64,000 nucleotides of DNA from Microbacterium sp. ET2 (lineage in GTDB: Bacteria; Actinomycetota; Actinomycetes; Actinomycetales; Microbacteriaceae). Location: contig NZ_CP128170.1 of the NCBI RefSeq assembly GCF_030347395.1, forward strand, positions 434,001 to 498,000. The letters run 5' to 3'. Positions 44,917-53,445 of the stretch are shown in pieces. Position 1 is the first letter of the stretch, and each line of letters starts with the position of its first letter. The notes under the pieces were generated by a model. That model had not been told where the DNA came from. It made no database searches and saw nothing but the letters and a program-made list of their open reading frames with translations. Position numbers and translations under genes: made by a program.

Positions 44917-46113
44917 ATGGAATCTGCACACCGCCACCGCGACACGGTCGCTGTGCACGCCGGACGTGCCGACCTCGAGGGTCTCGGCGTTCACGCGCTC
45001 CCGATCGACCTGTCGACCACCAACCCCATCCCCGACCTGGAAGCCGGCGGGCTGTCCTATGAATCCATGGCGAGCGGGGGTCACCCGCTCGCCGAAGGCG
45101 GGCTCGTCTATGCGCGGTTGTGGAACACCACGGTCGCCCGCTTCGAGTGCGCGCTGGCCGAACTCGAGGGCGCCGAGGAGGCTGTCGCATTCGCCTCGGG
45201 CATGGCGGCGATGACCGCCGCGATCGTCGCACACACGGCAGCGTCCGGACGGTCGCATGTGATCGCGGTGCGCCCGCTCTACGGCGGGACCGACCACCTG
45301 CTCGCGTCGGGACTGCTCGGCATCGATGTCACGTACTGCCGCGAGGACGAGATCGCCGCCGCGATCCGACCCGAGACCGGGCTGATCGTCGTCGAAACGC
45401 CCGCCAACCCCACGCTCGACCTCGTCGACATCGCTGCTGTGGTGGCGTCGGCCGGCAGCATCCCCGTCCTCGTCGACAACACGTTCGCAACGCCCCTGCT
45501 GCAGAATCCGGTCGCGCTCGGAGCGGCGATGTCGCTGCACAGCGCGACGAAGTACCTCGGCGGCCACGGCGACGTCATCGCCGGTGTCATCGCGTGCGGT
45601 GCCGAGACCGCCGCCGCGCTGCGTCGTGTGCGCGCGGTGACCGGCGGACTCCTGCACCCCCTGGGCGCGTATCTGCTGCACCGAGGACTGCCGACCCTGC
45701 CGGTGCGCCTGGAACGGCAGCAGGGTACGGCGCGCCGGCTGGTGGAATGGCTGCAGGAGCAGCCGGAGATCGCAGAGGTGCACTACCCCGGACTCGACGG
45801 TGATCCGCGCGGTCTGCTGCGACGTCAGATGCGAGGAACCGGCGCGATGATCGCGATGCGACTTCGCGGAGGGTTCGAGGCCGCGGCCGCCGTCACCTCG
45901 GCCGTCGCTCTCTTCACGCACGCCGTGTCGCTGGGGGGGGTCGACTCCCTCATTCAGCACCCGGCTGCCCTGACGCACCGTCCCGTGCCCTCACATGCGC
46001 GCCCGGATCCCGGTCTCGTGCGGCTGTCGATCGGGCTCGAACACGTCGACGATCTCCGCAACGACCTCGCCCGCGCGCTGCGCGCGATTCCCGCCGAGCT
46101 GATCAGCGCGTAG
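44917..46113 (+). CDS. Trans-sulfuration PLP enzyme (cystathionine gamma-synthase/lyase or methionine gamma-lyase type)
   Basis: A 398-residue fold-type I PLP enzyme of the Cys/Met metabolism family. Seen: the substrate-phosphate region VYARLWNTTVARFE, EEAVAFASGMAAMTAA, ETPANPTLDLVDI, VDNTFATPLLQNPVALGA and the PLP-lysine motif SATKYLGGHGDVIAGV. The C-terminus has SLGGVDSLIQHPAALTH. Members cannot be separated reliably by eye. Divergence from an Lrp regulator favours a catabolic lyase role such as methionine gamma-lyase. CACACT lies six bases before the ATG as a weak leaderless -10. Confidence 0.88.
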   Translation: MESAHRHRDTVAVHAGRADLEGLGVHALPIDLSTTNPIPDLEAGGLSYESMASGGHPLAEGGLVYARLWNTTVARFECALAELEGAEEAVAFASGMAAMTAAIVAHTAASGRSHVIAVRPLYGGTDHLLASGLLGIDVTYCREDEIAAAIRPETGLIVVETPANPTLDLVDIAAVVASAGSIPVLVDNTFATPLLQNPVALGAAMSLHSATKYLGGHGDVIAGVIACGAETAAALRRVRAVTGGLLHPLGAYLLHRGLPTLPVRLERQQGTARRLVEWLQEQPEIAEVHYPGLDGDPRGLLRRQMRGTGAMIAMRLRGGFEAAAAVTSAVALFTHAVSLGGVDSLIQHPAALTHRPVPSHARPDPGLVRLSIGLEHVDDLRNDLARALRAIPAELISA

Positions 46114-46135
46114 TCCGAACCAAGACAGCCGCAGA

Positions 46136-46154
46136 CCCCCCCCCAAAAAAAAAC
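46136..46154. repeat. C9-A10 homopolymer pair
   Basis: Nine C followed by ten A, about 20 bases after the PLP-enzyme stop. Runs like this are rare in such a genome and prone to slippage or sequencing error. On the minus strand the ten T follow a short hairpin (GAAGC-GTGGA-GCTTC), so the tract could also belong to a weak leftward terminator. Confidence 0.7.
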
Positions 46155-46241
46155 GATGCGGGCGAAGCTCCACGCTTCTGACTGGGCATTCCTCCGACCG
46201 CCCGCGCGCACAGGAAAGTCCACTCCCGTATCCCGGCACCC

Positions 46242-46466
46242 TTGATCGGCTTCGAACTCAACCTAGCCGCGCGCGACGAGCGCCCTTCGCGTCTCAAGTC
46301 GGCTCAACTCCTCAAGTTAGATCTCGACATAGATCTCAACGGCCGCGTCGATTGCCTCCTTGCGTCAGCGGCGATGACGCTTGACGTCTGCGTCGAACTC
46401 ACTGACAAAAAACTCGAGGCTGTAGCGGCAGCGATGAGCGAGGCACGCGACGCCGCCGCCTCCTAG
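46242..46466 (+). CDS. Doubtful 74-residue hypothetical protein
   Basis: An open frame from a TTG with no ribosome site and no recognisable family. It lies in an AT-richer stretch with codon use unlike the neighbours. The product is leucine- and aspartate-rich in the middle (LKLDLDIDL). It may be a remnant or chance frame. The rest of 46114-46528 shows only the homopolymer pair and, at its right end, a terminator-like hairpin. Confidence 0.2.
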   Translation: MIGFELNLAARDERPSRLKSAQLLKLDLDIDLNGRVDCLLASAAMTLDVCVELTDKKLEAVAAAMSEARDAAAS

Positions 46467-46478
46467 GGGTAACGTGGA

Positions 46479-46517
46479 ACACGGCGAGGCCGGACTGCCA
46501 TCCAAACCTCGCCGTGT
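46479..46517 (-). terminator. Hairpin downstream of the 38-residue gene
   Basis: ACACGGCGAGG and CCTCGCCGTGT form a perfect 11-base stem with a 17-base loop, starting 11 bases after the stop of the small minus-strand gene. It is well placed as that gene's terminator, though without a T-run. Confidence 0.55.
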
Positions 46518-46528
46518 CCCATCAGTGA

Positions 46529-46645
46529 TCACTTACCGGATCGCTTGGGCTTGTGCACGACGGTCGTCCGCGGATTGCGGGCGGCCGTCGACTTCTTTAC
46601 GAAGCGACCGGTGATCGCGCTACGCGCGTGTCCTTTGCTGGCCAT
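46529..46645 (-). CDS. Small highly basic conserved protein, 38 residues
   Basis: A 38-residue frame starting ATG 46645 with an excellent GGGAGGTGA ribosome site four bases upstream and ending in TGA at 46529. The product starts MASKGHARSAITGRFVKK and ends in a PKRSGK tail. About a third of the residues are Lys, Arg or His. The pattern RSAITGRFV...AARNPRTTVVH resembles a small family of unknown function found in many actinobacterial chromosomes and phages. Its size and charge suggest nucleic-acid or ribosome binding, which is inference. It is flanked by hairpins on both sides, so it looks like an independent transcription unit. Confidence 0.8.
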   Translation of the reverse strand: MASKGHARSAITGRFVKKSTAARNPRTTVVHKPKRSGK

Positions 46646-46684
46646 GCCATCACCTCCCCTCCTGCGATTGTGGGCGAAACGAGG

Positions 46685-46731
46685 CAAGCCCCCACCCGTG
46701 CGCTCAATAGAGCGTCACGGATGAGGGCTTG
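46685..46731. terminator. Nested hairpin downstream of nrdF
   Basis: CAAGCCC pairs with GGGCTTG, enclosing CCGTG/CACGG and GCTC/GAGC around an AATA loop. It begins 44 bases after the nrdF stop in the direction of nrd transcription and ends about 40 bases before the small basic-protein gene. It probably terminates the nrd operon. Confidence 0.5.
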
Positions 46732-46775
46732 CGAGCGCAGCTCAACCCCACGATGTCGGCTGCGATCAGGCATTC

Positions 46776-47780
<1,005 letters not shown>

Positions 47781-49937
47781 TCACAGCATGCAGCTGACGC
47801 ACTCGGACATGTCGGTTCCCTCGAGCGCCATCTGCCGCAGGCGGATGTAGTAGATGGTCTTGATGCCCTTCTTCCAGGCGTAGATCTGCGCCCGGTTGAT
47901 GTCACGCGTGGTCGCGGTGTCTTTGAAGAAGAGCGTCAGCGACAGCCCCTGGTCCACGTGCTGCGTCGCAGCCGCGTACGTGTCGATGACCTTCTCGTAG
48001 CCGATCTCGTACGCGTCTTCGTAGTACTCGAGGTTCTCGTTCGTCATGAACGGAGCCGGGTAGTAGACGCGGCCGAGCTTGCCTTCCTTGCGGATCTCGA
48101 TCTTCGACGCGATCGGGTGGATCGACGAGGTCGAGTTGTTGATGTACGAGATCGATCCGGTCGGCGGCACAGCCTGCAGGTTCTGGTTGTAGATGCCGTA
48201 CTGCTGGATGCTCGCCTTCAGCTCGCGCCAGTCGTCCTGGGTGGGGACGGGGATCTCGGTGAACAGCTCCGCGACCCGCTCCGTGGCGGGCACCCATGCC
48301 TGATCGGTGTACTTGTCGAAGAACTCCCCCGAGGCGTAGGTGGAGTCCCAGAAGCCGTCGAAGGCCGTGCCGCGCTCGATGGCGAGTCGGTTCGACGCGC
48401 GCAGGGCGTGGAAGAGCACCGTGTAGAAGTAGATGTTCGTGAAGTCCAGGCCCTCTTCCGAGCCGTAGTGGATGTGCTCACGGGCGAGGAAGCCGTGCAG
48501 GTTCATCTGTCCGAGACCGATCGCGTGCGAGCGGTCGTTGCCGTCCTCGATCGAGCGGACCGAGCGGATGTGGCTCTGGTCGCTCACCGCGGTCAGGGCG
48601 CGGATGGCCGTCTCGACCGTCTGGCCGAGGTTGCCGCCGTCCATCGCCAGCGCGATGTTCATCGATCCCAGGTTGCAGGAGATGTCCTTGCCGATCTGGG
48701 CGTACGAGAGGTCTTCGTCGTACGTCGTCGGGGTGTTGACCTGGAGGATCTCCGAGCACAGGTTGGACATGTTGATCCGCCCCTTGATCGGGTTGGCCTT
48801 GTTCACCGTGTCCTCGAACATGATGTACGGATAACCCGACTCGAACTGGATCTCGGCGAGGGTCTGGAAGAACTCGCGCGCGTTGATCTTGGTCTTCTTG
48901 ATGCGGGCGTCGTCGACCATCTCGCGGTACTTCTCGGTGACGGAGATGTCGCCGAAGGGCACGCCGTAGACGCGCTCGACGTCGTACGGCGAGAAAAGGT
49001 ACATGTCCTCGTCGTTCTTGGCCAGCTCGAACGTGATGTCGGGGATCACCACACCCAGCGACAGCGTCTTGATGCGGATCTTCTCGTCGGCGTTCTCGCG
49101 CTTGGTGTCGAGGAACCGCAGGATGTCGGGGTGGTGCGCCGACAGGTAGACCGCACCCGCGCCCTGACGGGCGCCGAGCTGGTTGGCGTAGCTGAAGCTG
49201 TCTTCGAGGAGCTTCATCACCGGGATGATGCCCGAGGACTGGTTCTCGATCTGCTTGATCGGAGCGCCGGCCTCACGGATGTTCGACAGCAGCAGCGCCA
49301 CCCCGCCACCGCGCTTGGACAGCTGCAGAGCGGAGTTGATGCCGCGGGCGATCGACTCCATGTTGTCTTCGATCCGGAGGAGGAAGCACGACACCAGCTC
49401 GCCGCGCTGCGCCTTCCCGGTGTTCAGGAACGTCGGCGTGGCCGGCTGGAAGCGCCCGGAGATGATCTCCTCGACCAGCTGGACGGCGAGCGTCTGGTCG
49501 CCGTCGGCGAGCCCGAGGGCGGTCATGACGACGCGGTCCTCGAAGCGCTCGAGGTACCGCTTGCCGTCGAAGGTCTTCAGCGTGTAGCTGGTGTAGTACT
49601 TGAAGGCGCCGAGGAACGTCTCGAAGCGGAACTTCTTTCCGTAGGCGAGGTCGTTGAGCTGCTGGATGAACTCGAAGGGGTACTTCTCGAGCACCGTGGG
49701 CTCGTAGTACTCCTTCTCCACGAGGTAGTCCAGGCGCTCCTTGAGCGAGTGGAAGAACACCGTGTTCTGGTTCACGTGCTGGAGGAAGTACTCCCGCGCA
49801 GCGCGCTTGTCGGCGTCGAACTGGATCTTCCCGTCCGGTCCGTACAGGTTCAGCATCGCGTTGAGGGCGTGATAATCCATACCCTCGAATCGCGCCTCGG
49901 TCTTGAAGTCCTTCTCGGTCAGTGCAGCTTCCACCAT
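47781..49937 (-). CDS. nrdE: Class Ib ribonucleotide reductase alpha subunit
   Basis: A 718-residue catalytic subunit that reduces ribonucleoside diphosphates. It lacks the N-terminal ATP cone of NrdA, as class Ib enzymes do. Seen: [22 protein letters not shown] with a redox cysteine, the active-site stretch [19 protein letters not shown] and [17 protein letters not shown] near the C-terminal part. The last residues, CVSCML, hold the cysteine pair that NrdH re-reduces. The start overlaps nrdI by 19 bases with only a weak ribosome site, implying coupling. Confidence 0.97.
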   Translation of the reverse strand: MVEAALTEKDFKTEARFEGMDYHALNAMLNLYGPDGKIQFDADKRAAREYFLQHVNQNTVFFHSLKERLDYLVEKEYYEPTVLEKYPFEFIQQLNDLAYGKKFRFETFLGAFKYYTSYTLKTFDGKRYLERFEDRVVMTALGLADGDQTLAVQLVEEIISGRFQPATPTFLNTGKAQRGELVSCFLLRIEDNMESIARGINSALQLSKRGGGVALLLSNIREAGAPIKQIENQSSGIIPVMKLLEDSFSYANQLGARQGAGAVYLSAHHPDILRFLDTKRENADEKIRIKTLSLGVVIPDITFELAKNDEDMYLFSPYDVERVYGVPFGDISVTEKYREMVDDARIKKTKINAREFFQTLAEIQFESGYPYIMFEDTVNKANPIKGRINMSNLCSEILQVNTPTTYDEDLSYAQIGKDISCNLGSMNIALAMDGGNLGQTVETAIRALTAVSDQSHIRSVRSIEDGNDRSHAIGLGQMNLHGFLAREHIHYGSEEGLDFTNIYFYTVLFHALRASNRLAIERGTAFDGFWDSTYASGEFFDKYTDQAWVPATERVAELFTEIPVPTQDDWRELKASIQQYGIYNQNLQAVPPTGSISYINNSTSSIHPIASKIEIRKEGKLGRVYYPAPFMTNENLEYYEDAYEIGYEKVIDTYAAATQHVDQGLSLTLFFKDTATTRDINRAQIYAWKKGIKTIYYIRLRQMALEGTDMSECVSCML

Positions 49938-50353
49938 CGTTCCAATCCATCGCTGACGCGTGTCACGTCTTCAGGCGTGCCGAATACTTCGAGCCGGTAC
50001 AAGTGCGGCACTCGGCACTTGCGGCTGATGATCTCGCCGGCGAGGCAGAACGACTCGCCGAAGTTGCTGTTGCCTGCGGAGATCACTCCCCGCAGGGATC
50101 GTCTGTTCCGCTCGTCGTTGAGGAAACGGATGACCTGCTTGGGGACGGCACCCTTCTCTTCACCGCGTCCCTGGCCTCCCCCATAGGTGGGGGTCACGAG
50201 AACGAAGGGCTCGTCCACGACCGGGGTCGGTTCGGAGGCGGTGATCGGGATGCGGATGGCGGGGAGATCGAGCTTCTCGACGAAGCGTGCGGTGTTGCCC
50301 GACACGCTGGAGAAATACACCAGGAGCGGGGCGGATGTCGCCAGTGCGCTCAT
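49919..50353 (-). CDS. nrdI: Flavodoxin-like NrdI
   Basis: A 144-residue flavodoxin-like protein that generates superoxide or peroxide for assembly of the manganese-tyrosyl cofactor of NrdF. Seen: [19 protein letters not shown] (FMN phosphate loop), [20 protein letters not shown] and [18 protein letters not shown]. The ATG at 50353 has a GGAGGG ribosome site; the open frame upstream is the nrdH shadow. Operon order nrdH-nrdI-nrdE-nrdF is the standard class Ib layout. Confidence 0.96.
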   Translation of the reverse strand: MSALATSAPLLVYFSSVSGNTARFVEKLDLPAIRIPITASEPTPVVDEPFVLVTPTYGGGQGRGEEKGAVPKQVIRFLNDERNRRSLRGVISAGNSNFGESFCLAGEIISRKCRVPHLYRLEVFGTPEDVTRVSDGLERWWKLH

Positions 50354-50402
50354 GGTTCCCTCCTGAGCTCGGTCCTCGCGGGTCCCCGACGCGGCGCCGG
50401 CC

Positions 50403-50636
50403 TCAGGCCAGGCGCGACGCCAGTTCGTCGATCTTGTCGGGACGGAAGCCCGACCAGTGGTCTTCGTCGGTGATGACGACGGGTGCCTGCAGGTAGCCGA
50501 GGGCCTTGACCTGCTCGAGCGCGGCCGGGTCTTCGGAAAGGTCGTGGACCTCGTATGCGATGCCCTTCGAGTCCAGTGCACGGTAGGTCGCAGTGCACTG
50601 CACGCAGGACGGCTTGGTGTAAACGGTGATCGCCAT
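50403..50636 (-). CDS. nrdH: Glutaredoxin-like NrdH redoxin
   Basis: A 77-residue NrdH redoxin that passes electrons from thioredoxin reductase to NrdE. The redox motif is CVQC (residues 11-14, [15 protein letters not shown]). The C-terminal WSGFRPDKI is the family's thioredoxin-reductase-interaction motif. It is the first gene of nrdHIEF. The leader of about 60 bases ahead of it includes two small hairpins (50653-50664 and 50673-50689). Confidence 0.97.
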   Translation of the reverse strand: MAITVYTKPSCVQCTATYRALDSKGIAYEVHDLSEDPAALEQVKALGYLQAPVVITDEDHWSGFRPDKIDELASRLA

Positions 50637-50672
50637 GTCGATCCGTTCTCCCCTCGATTTCGAGTGTTTTCT

Positions 50673-50689
50673 CCGGTGACCCCCACCGG
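50673..50689 (-). other. Leader hairpin of the nrd operon
   Basis: CCGGTG and CACCGG pair across a five-base loop, 37 bases before the nrdH start. A second repeat, CTCGA-TT-TCGAG, follows at 50653-50664. Their effect, if any, on translation is unknown. Confidence 0.35.
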
Positions 50690-50696
50690 GAGACCA

Positions 50697-50741
50697 ATAC
50701 TACATATGGGTGCCGACATCGGATAGCACCACTAGGGATAG
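50697..50741 (-). promoter_or_regulatory. nrd promoter with two NrdR-box-like sites
   Basis: On the minus strand CCATATGTAG (50700-50709) matches eight of ten positions of the NrdR core CwATATaTwG, and CTATCCCTAG (50732-50741) matches seven of ten. Their centres are 32 bases apart, about three helical turns, the spacing expected of paired NrdR boxes. A likely -10 TAGTAT (50697-50702) overlaps the nearer box, so binding would block transcription. Confidence 0.55.
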
Positions 50742-50791
50742 TAGTTACATCCGTGTAGTTTTCTCACCGTCATCCCCATGTACAACACAGG

Positions 50792-50934
50792 TTGTCCACC
50801 ATTTCATCCACAGGCGGCGCGTCGGTTCCGCTGCCGGAAAGCCCGGATTCGCGCGGCTCCGCGAACCCGAGAGAGAACTCCTCCACAGGGGCGACCGTAT
50901 TCGGGGGTTCCGACATCCGATTACCTGTGGACAG
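50792..50934. promoter_or_regulatory. Cluster of four DnaA-box-like nonamers
   Basis: Against the actinobacterial consensus TTGTCCACA or TTATCCACA: TTGTCCACC at 50792-50800 (8/9), TCATCCACA at 50804-50812 (8/9), TCCTCCACA at 50879-50887 (7/9), and on the other strand CTGTCCACA at 50926-50934 (8/9). They fill the gap between nrdH and the next transporter. The whole 50637-50976 interval is noncoding and otherwise holds the nrd promoter and the transporter's -10. Confidence 0.45.
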
Positions 50935-50964
50935 AGCACGACGGCGTGTCGCGGCGTGTCGCAC

Positions 50965-50970
50965 TAGCGT
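50965..50970 (+). promoter_or_regulatory. -10 hexamer for the third MFS gene (TAGCGT)
   Basis: TAGCGT ends six bases before the GTG at 50977. A tandem ten-base repeat, GGCGTGTCGC twice (50943-50962), lies just upstream. Confidence 0.55.
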
Positions 50971-50976
50971 GGTGGC

Positions 50977-52182
50977 GTGGCGGGATATCGAGACCTTCTG
51001 CGCACCCCCGGAGTAGCGCGCATCATCGCCGCACAGCTGACCGCCCGCTTCCCCAACGGCATGACGAGCCTGGCCGTCCTGCTTCACATCGAGCAGGTGA
51101 CCGGATCGTATGGCGCGGCCGGTCTGGTCCTGGCCGCCACCTCCGTCGGACAGGCGGTCGCCGGCCCGGTCACCAGCCGCTGGATGGGCCTGTGGGGCAT
51201 GCGGCGGGTGCTGTCGATCACCCTGGCGATCTGCGCGGTCGCGATCGCGACACTGGCCCTGGTCGAGATGCCGCTCCCCGCCTACATGCTGCTGGGCCTG
51301 GTCGCAGGGCTGTCGACGCCTCCGGTCCAATCGGCGGTGCGCACGATCTACCCCAAAATGGTCAACTCCCGTCAGCTGACGCCGCTGTTCTCGCTGGATG
51401 CCTCGCTGCAGGAGATCATCTGGATCATCGCGCCGGTTCTGGTGACCTTCGTGGCGACCCAGATCGGCACGGTCGAGGCCCTGGTCCTCATCGTGGTGAT
51501 CCTCGTCGGCGGCGGACTGTGGTTCATCCTGTCGCCCGAGGTCGGACGCGTGCGGATCCCACGGAGCCGCCGACGCCTGGGACGGGTGCTCGCCAAGCCC
51601 CCCGTGCTTCTGGCCACCGTCATCGGCTTCCTCCTCATCGGCGGCTGCGCCGCGGTCGAGGCCGGAGTCGTGGCGACCTTCGGCCACAGCGGGTTGGAGG
51701 CCGGTCTCGTCCTGGCGGTCTTCTCCATCGGCAGCCTCGCCGGCGGGCTCGGCTTCGGCCACATCCCCATCGGCCCCTGGGCCATGGCGCGACGCATGGG
51801 CATCTTCACCCTGGGCCTGCTCCTCGCCCTGATCTCGCTCGATGTGTGGTGGCTCGGCGGCACGCTCTTCCTCGCCGGTATCGGCATCGCCCCCGCGCTG
51901 GCGGTGCTCTTCGCGATGACCTCGGCGAGCGTGAAATTCAGCGAGACCGCCGAGGCGTACGGCTGGATCGGCACGGGACAGCTCATCGGCGCCGCCGCGG
52001 GTTCGGCTGTCGCCGGCTTCCTCATCGACGGTGTGGGTCCGCAGGGCGCCTACCTGGCGGCGGCGGCGTTCGCGGGCGTCGGCTTCCTCGTCGCGGTGGT
52101 GTTCGTCCGAGGGTTCCCCGATCTCCGCGGGCGCGACGCCAGCCCGATCCCCGACACCGAACCGGTGTCGACGATCACCTGA
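50977..52182 (+). CDS. MFS transporter of unknown substrate
   Basis: A 401-residue, 12-helix major facilitator protein. Typical features: the first helix region IIAAQLTARFPNGMTSLAVLL, the loop TSRWMGLWGMRRVL and, around the centre, an Arg-rich cytoplasmic loop (VRIPRSRRRLGRVLAKPP, about residues 190-207). The second half carries GSLAGGLGFGHIPIG and AEAYGWIGTGQLIGAAAG. The pattern fits actinobacterial efflux-type MFS proteins. It is leaderless, with its promoter next to the DnaA-box-like cluster. Confidence 0.8.
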   Translation: MAGYRDLLRTPGVARIIAAQLTARFPNGMTSLAVLLHIEQVTGSYGAAGLVLAATSVGQAVAGPVTSRWMGLWGMRRVLSITLAICAVAIATLALVEMPLPAYMLLGLVAGLSTPPVQSAVRTIYPKMVNSRQLTPLFSLDASLQEIIWIIAPVLVTFVATQIGTVEALVLIVVILVGGGLWFILSPEVGRVRIPRSRRRLGRVLAKPPVLLATVIGFLLIGGCAAVEAGVVATFGHSGLEAGLVLAVFSIGSLAGGLGFGHIPIGPWAMARRMGIFTLGLLLALISLDVWWLGGTLFLAGIGIAPALAVLFAMTSASVKFSETAEAYGWIGTGQLIGAAAGSAVAGFLIDGVGPQGAYLAAAAFAGVGFLVAVVFVRGFPDLRGRDASPIPDTEPVSTIT

Positions 52183-52204
52183 GCGGATGCCGCGGGCGAG
52201 CGCG

Positions 52205-52609
52205 CTACTGGATGCGACGCAGCAGCTCGAGGACGGCCAGCGCGTAGGCGTCGGCGGGCTCGGGATGCTCGAACACGATGACGTCGCCGCCCAGCTCGAT
52301 CTCCACCTGATGGGTGTCGACGAGCCGGCGCAGCGACCGGAACGCCCCGCGCAGAAGCTCCCGCAGCTGGCTCTCGTGCGGAAGCCACAGGGCGTCTTCG
52401 AGCGCGACCGAGTCGAGCGCCCACTCGGTCGTTCCGTTGAAAGCCAGGATGCGACCCGTCGGGTACTCGCGCGGTTCGATGGTCATCTCGCTGACGGTGA
52501 AGACGTCGGCATCGAATTCGGGTTCGTCCAGCTGGAAGCGATCACCGGAGGTCGGATGCCACACGAGACCCGCCGCGCGCAGCTCGAGGGCGAGGTCGGT
52601 CGAGATCAT
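52205..52609 (-). CDS. Conserved hypothetical protein
   Basis: A 134-residue acidic soluble protein, not assigned to a named family by me. It shows a compact beta-rich front half (LVWHPTSGDRFQLDEPEFDADVF in two parts) and ends in an amphipathic helix (ALAVLELLRRIQ). Similar proteins seem common in Actinobacteria, but their role is unknown. The ATG at 52609 is used; the ATG at 52618 would add MEG. It diverges from the hydrolase gene and converges on the MFS gene. Confidence 0.7.
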   Translation of the reverse strand: MISTDLALELRAAGLVWHPTSGDRFQLDEPEFDADVFTVSEMTIEPREYPTGRILAFNGTTEWALDSVALEDALWLPHESQLRELLRGAFRSLRRLVDTHQVEIELGGDVIVFEHPEPADAYALAVLELLRRIQ

Positions 52610-52649
52610 GCCCTCCATCTTCCGCCACCCCGGGGCGGCGAGGCCCGCT

Positions 52650-52655
52650 TACGCT
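52650..52655 (+). promoter_or_regulatory. -10 hexamer for the hydrolase gene (TACGCT)
   Basis: TACGCT ends seven bases before the GTG at 52663. Confidence 0.5.
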
Positions 52656-52662
52656 GAAGGGC

Positions 52663-53445
52663 GTGACGTTTCCGGTGACTCTCCCCCGCATCTCCTGGGG
52701 CGACCCGCGCGCCGCGCGACGCGCGCTCCTCGTCCACGGCCTCGGCTCCACCGCCGCACTGATGTGGCGCTACGGCGTGGCGCTGGCCGAAGACGGATGG
52801 CGCGCGGACGCCGTGGATCTGCGCGGGCACGGCGTGGCCCCACGCGTGCTCGACTACACGATCCCCGCCTACGCCGCAGACCTCGTCGGCATCCGTCCCG
52901 AGCAGGGCGATGGCACGTGGGACCTCGTCATCGGCCACTCCCTCGGCGGCGCGGCGACCACGCTCGCCGCCGCGGACGATCCGGAATGGACGCGTCGCGT
53001 CATCCTGATCGATCCCGCCGTCCACCTCTCCGACCACGACCGGGAGGTCGTGCGACGAAGTCAGGAGGAGGCCTTCGCCGACCCGACGGAGGCCGCTGTG
53101 CGTGAGGCGCACCCGCAGTGGCATCCTCACGACATCGAGCTGAAGGCCCTCGCAGCCCGACAGGCCAGCCGGTGGGCGGTCGAGCAGACGAGCCTGCAGA
53201 ATCCCGCGTGGGACGTCCGCGCCGCCCTCGCGCGACTGGATGTCGACGTGGACGTTCTCGCCGCCGATCCCAAGGTGTACAGCATCTTCGACGGCCCGCT
53301 CGCCACCGAGGTGCTCGCAGCCAACGACCGGGTGCGGATGACGGTGGTCACCGGCGCCGGGCACTCTCCGCATCGCGACAAGCCCGAACAGACCGTCGCC
53401 GAGCTGCGCCGGGTGCTGCGGGACGAACGGACAATGGGATCGTGA
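52663..53445 (+). CDS. Alpha/beta hydrolase
   Basis: A 260-residue alpha/beta-hydrolase-fold enzyme. The oxyanion region reads LLVHGLGSTAALMW, then AVDLRGHG, and the nucleophile elbow is IGHSLGG (Ser near residue 92). The acid is probably in the stretch DVDVLAADPKVYS, and the catalytic His is in GAGHSPHRDKP. Substrate unknown. Its stop overlaps the following flavoprotein start by four bases (GTGA), so the two probably act together. Confidence 0.87.
   Translation: MTFPVTLPRISWGDPRAARRALLVHGLGSTAALMWRYGVALAEDGWRADAVDLRGHGVAPRVLDYTIPAYAADLVGIRPEQGDGTWDLVIGHSLGGAATTLAAADDPEWTRRVILIDPAVHLSDHDREVVRRSQEEAFADPTEAAVREAHPQWHPHDIELKALAARQASRWAVEQTSLQNPAWDVRAALARLDVDVDVLAADPKVYSIFDGPLATEVLAANDRVRMTVVTGAGHSPHRDKPEQTVAELRRVLRDERTMGS

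Noticed and set aside
46242..46466. The 74-codon frame as a confident gene
   Set aside because: TTG start, no ribosome site, no family, and it lies in a compositionally odd gap; listed only as doubtful.
50943..50962. The tandem GGCGTGTCGC repeat as a regulator binding site
   Set aside because: Only two copies, GC-rich and without symmetry; such short repeats arise by chance in this base composition.
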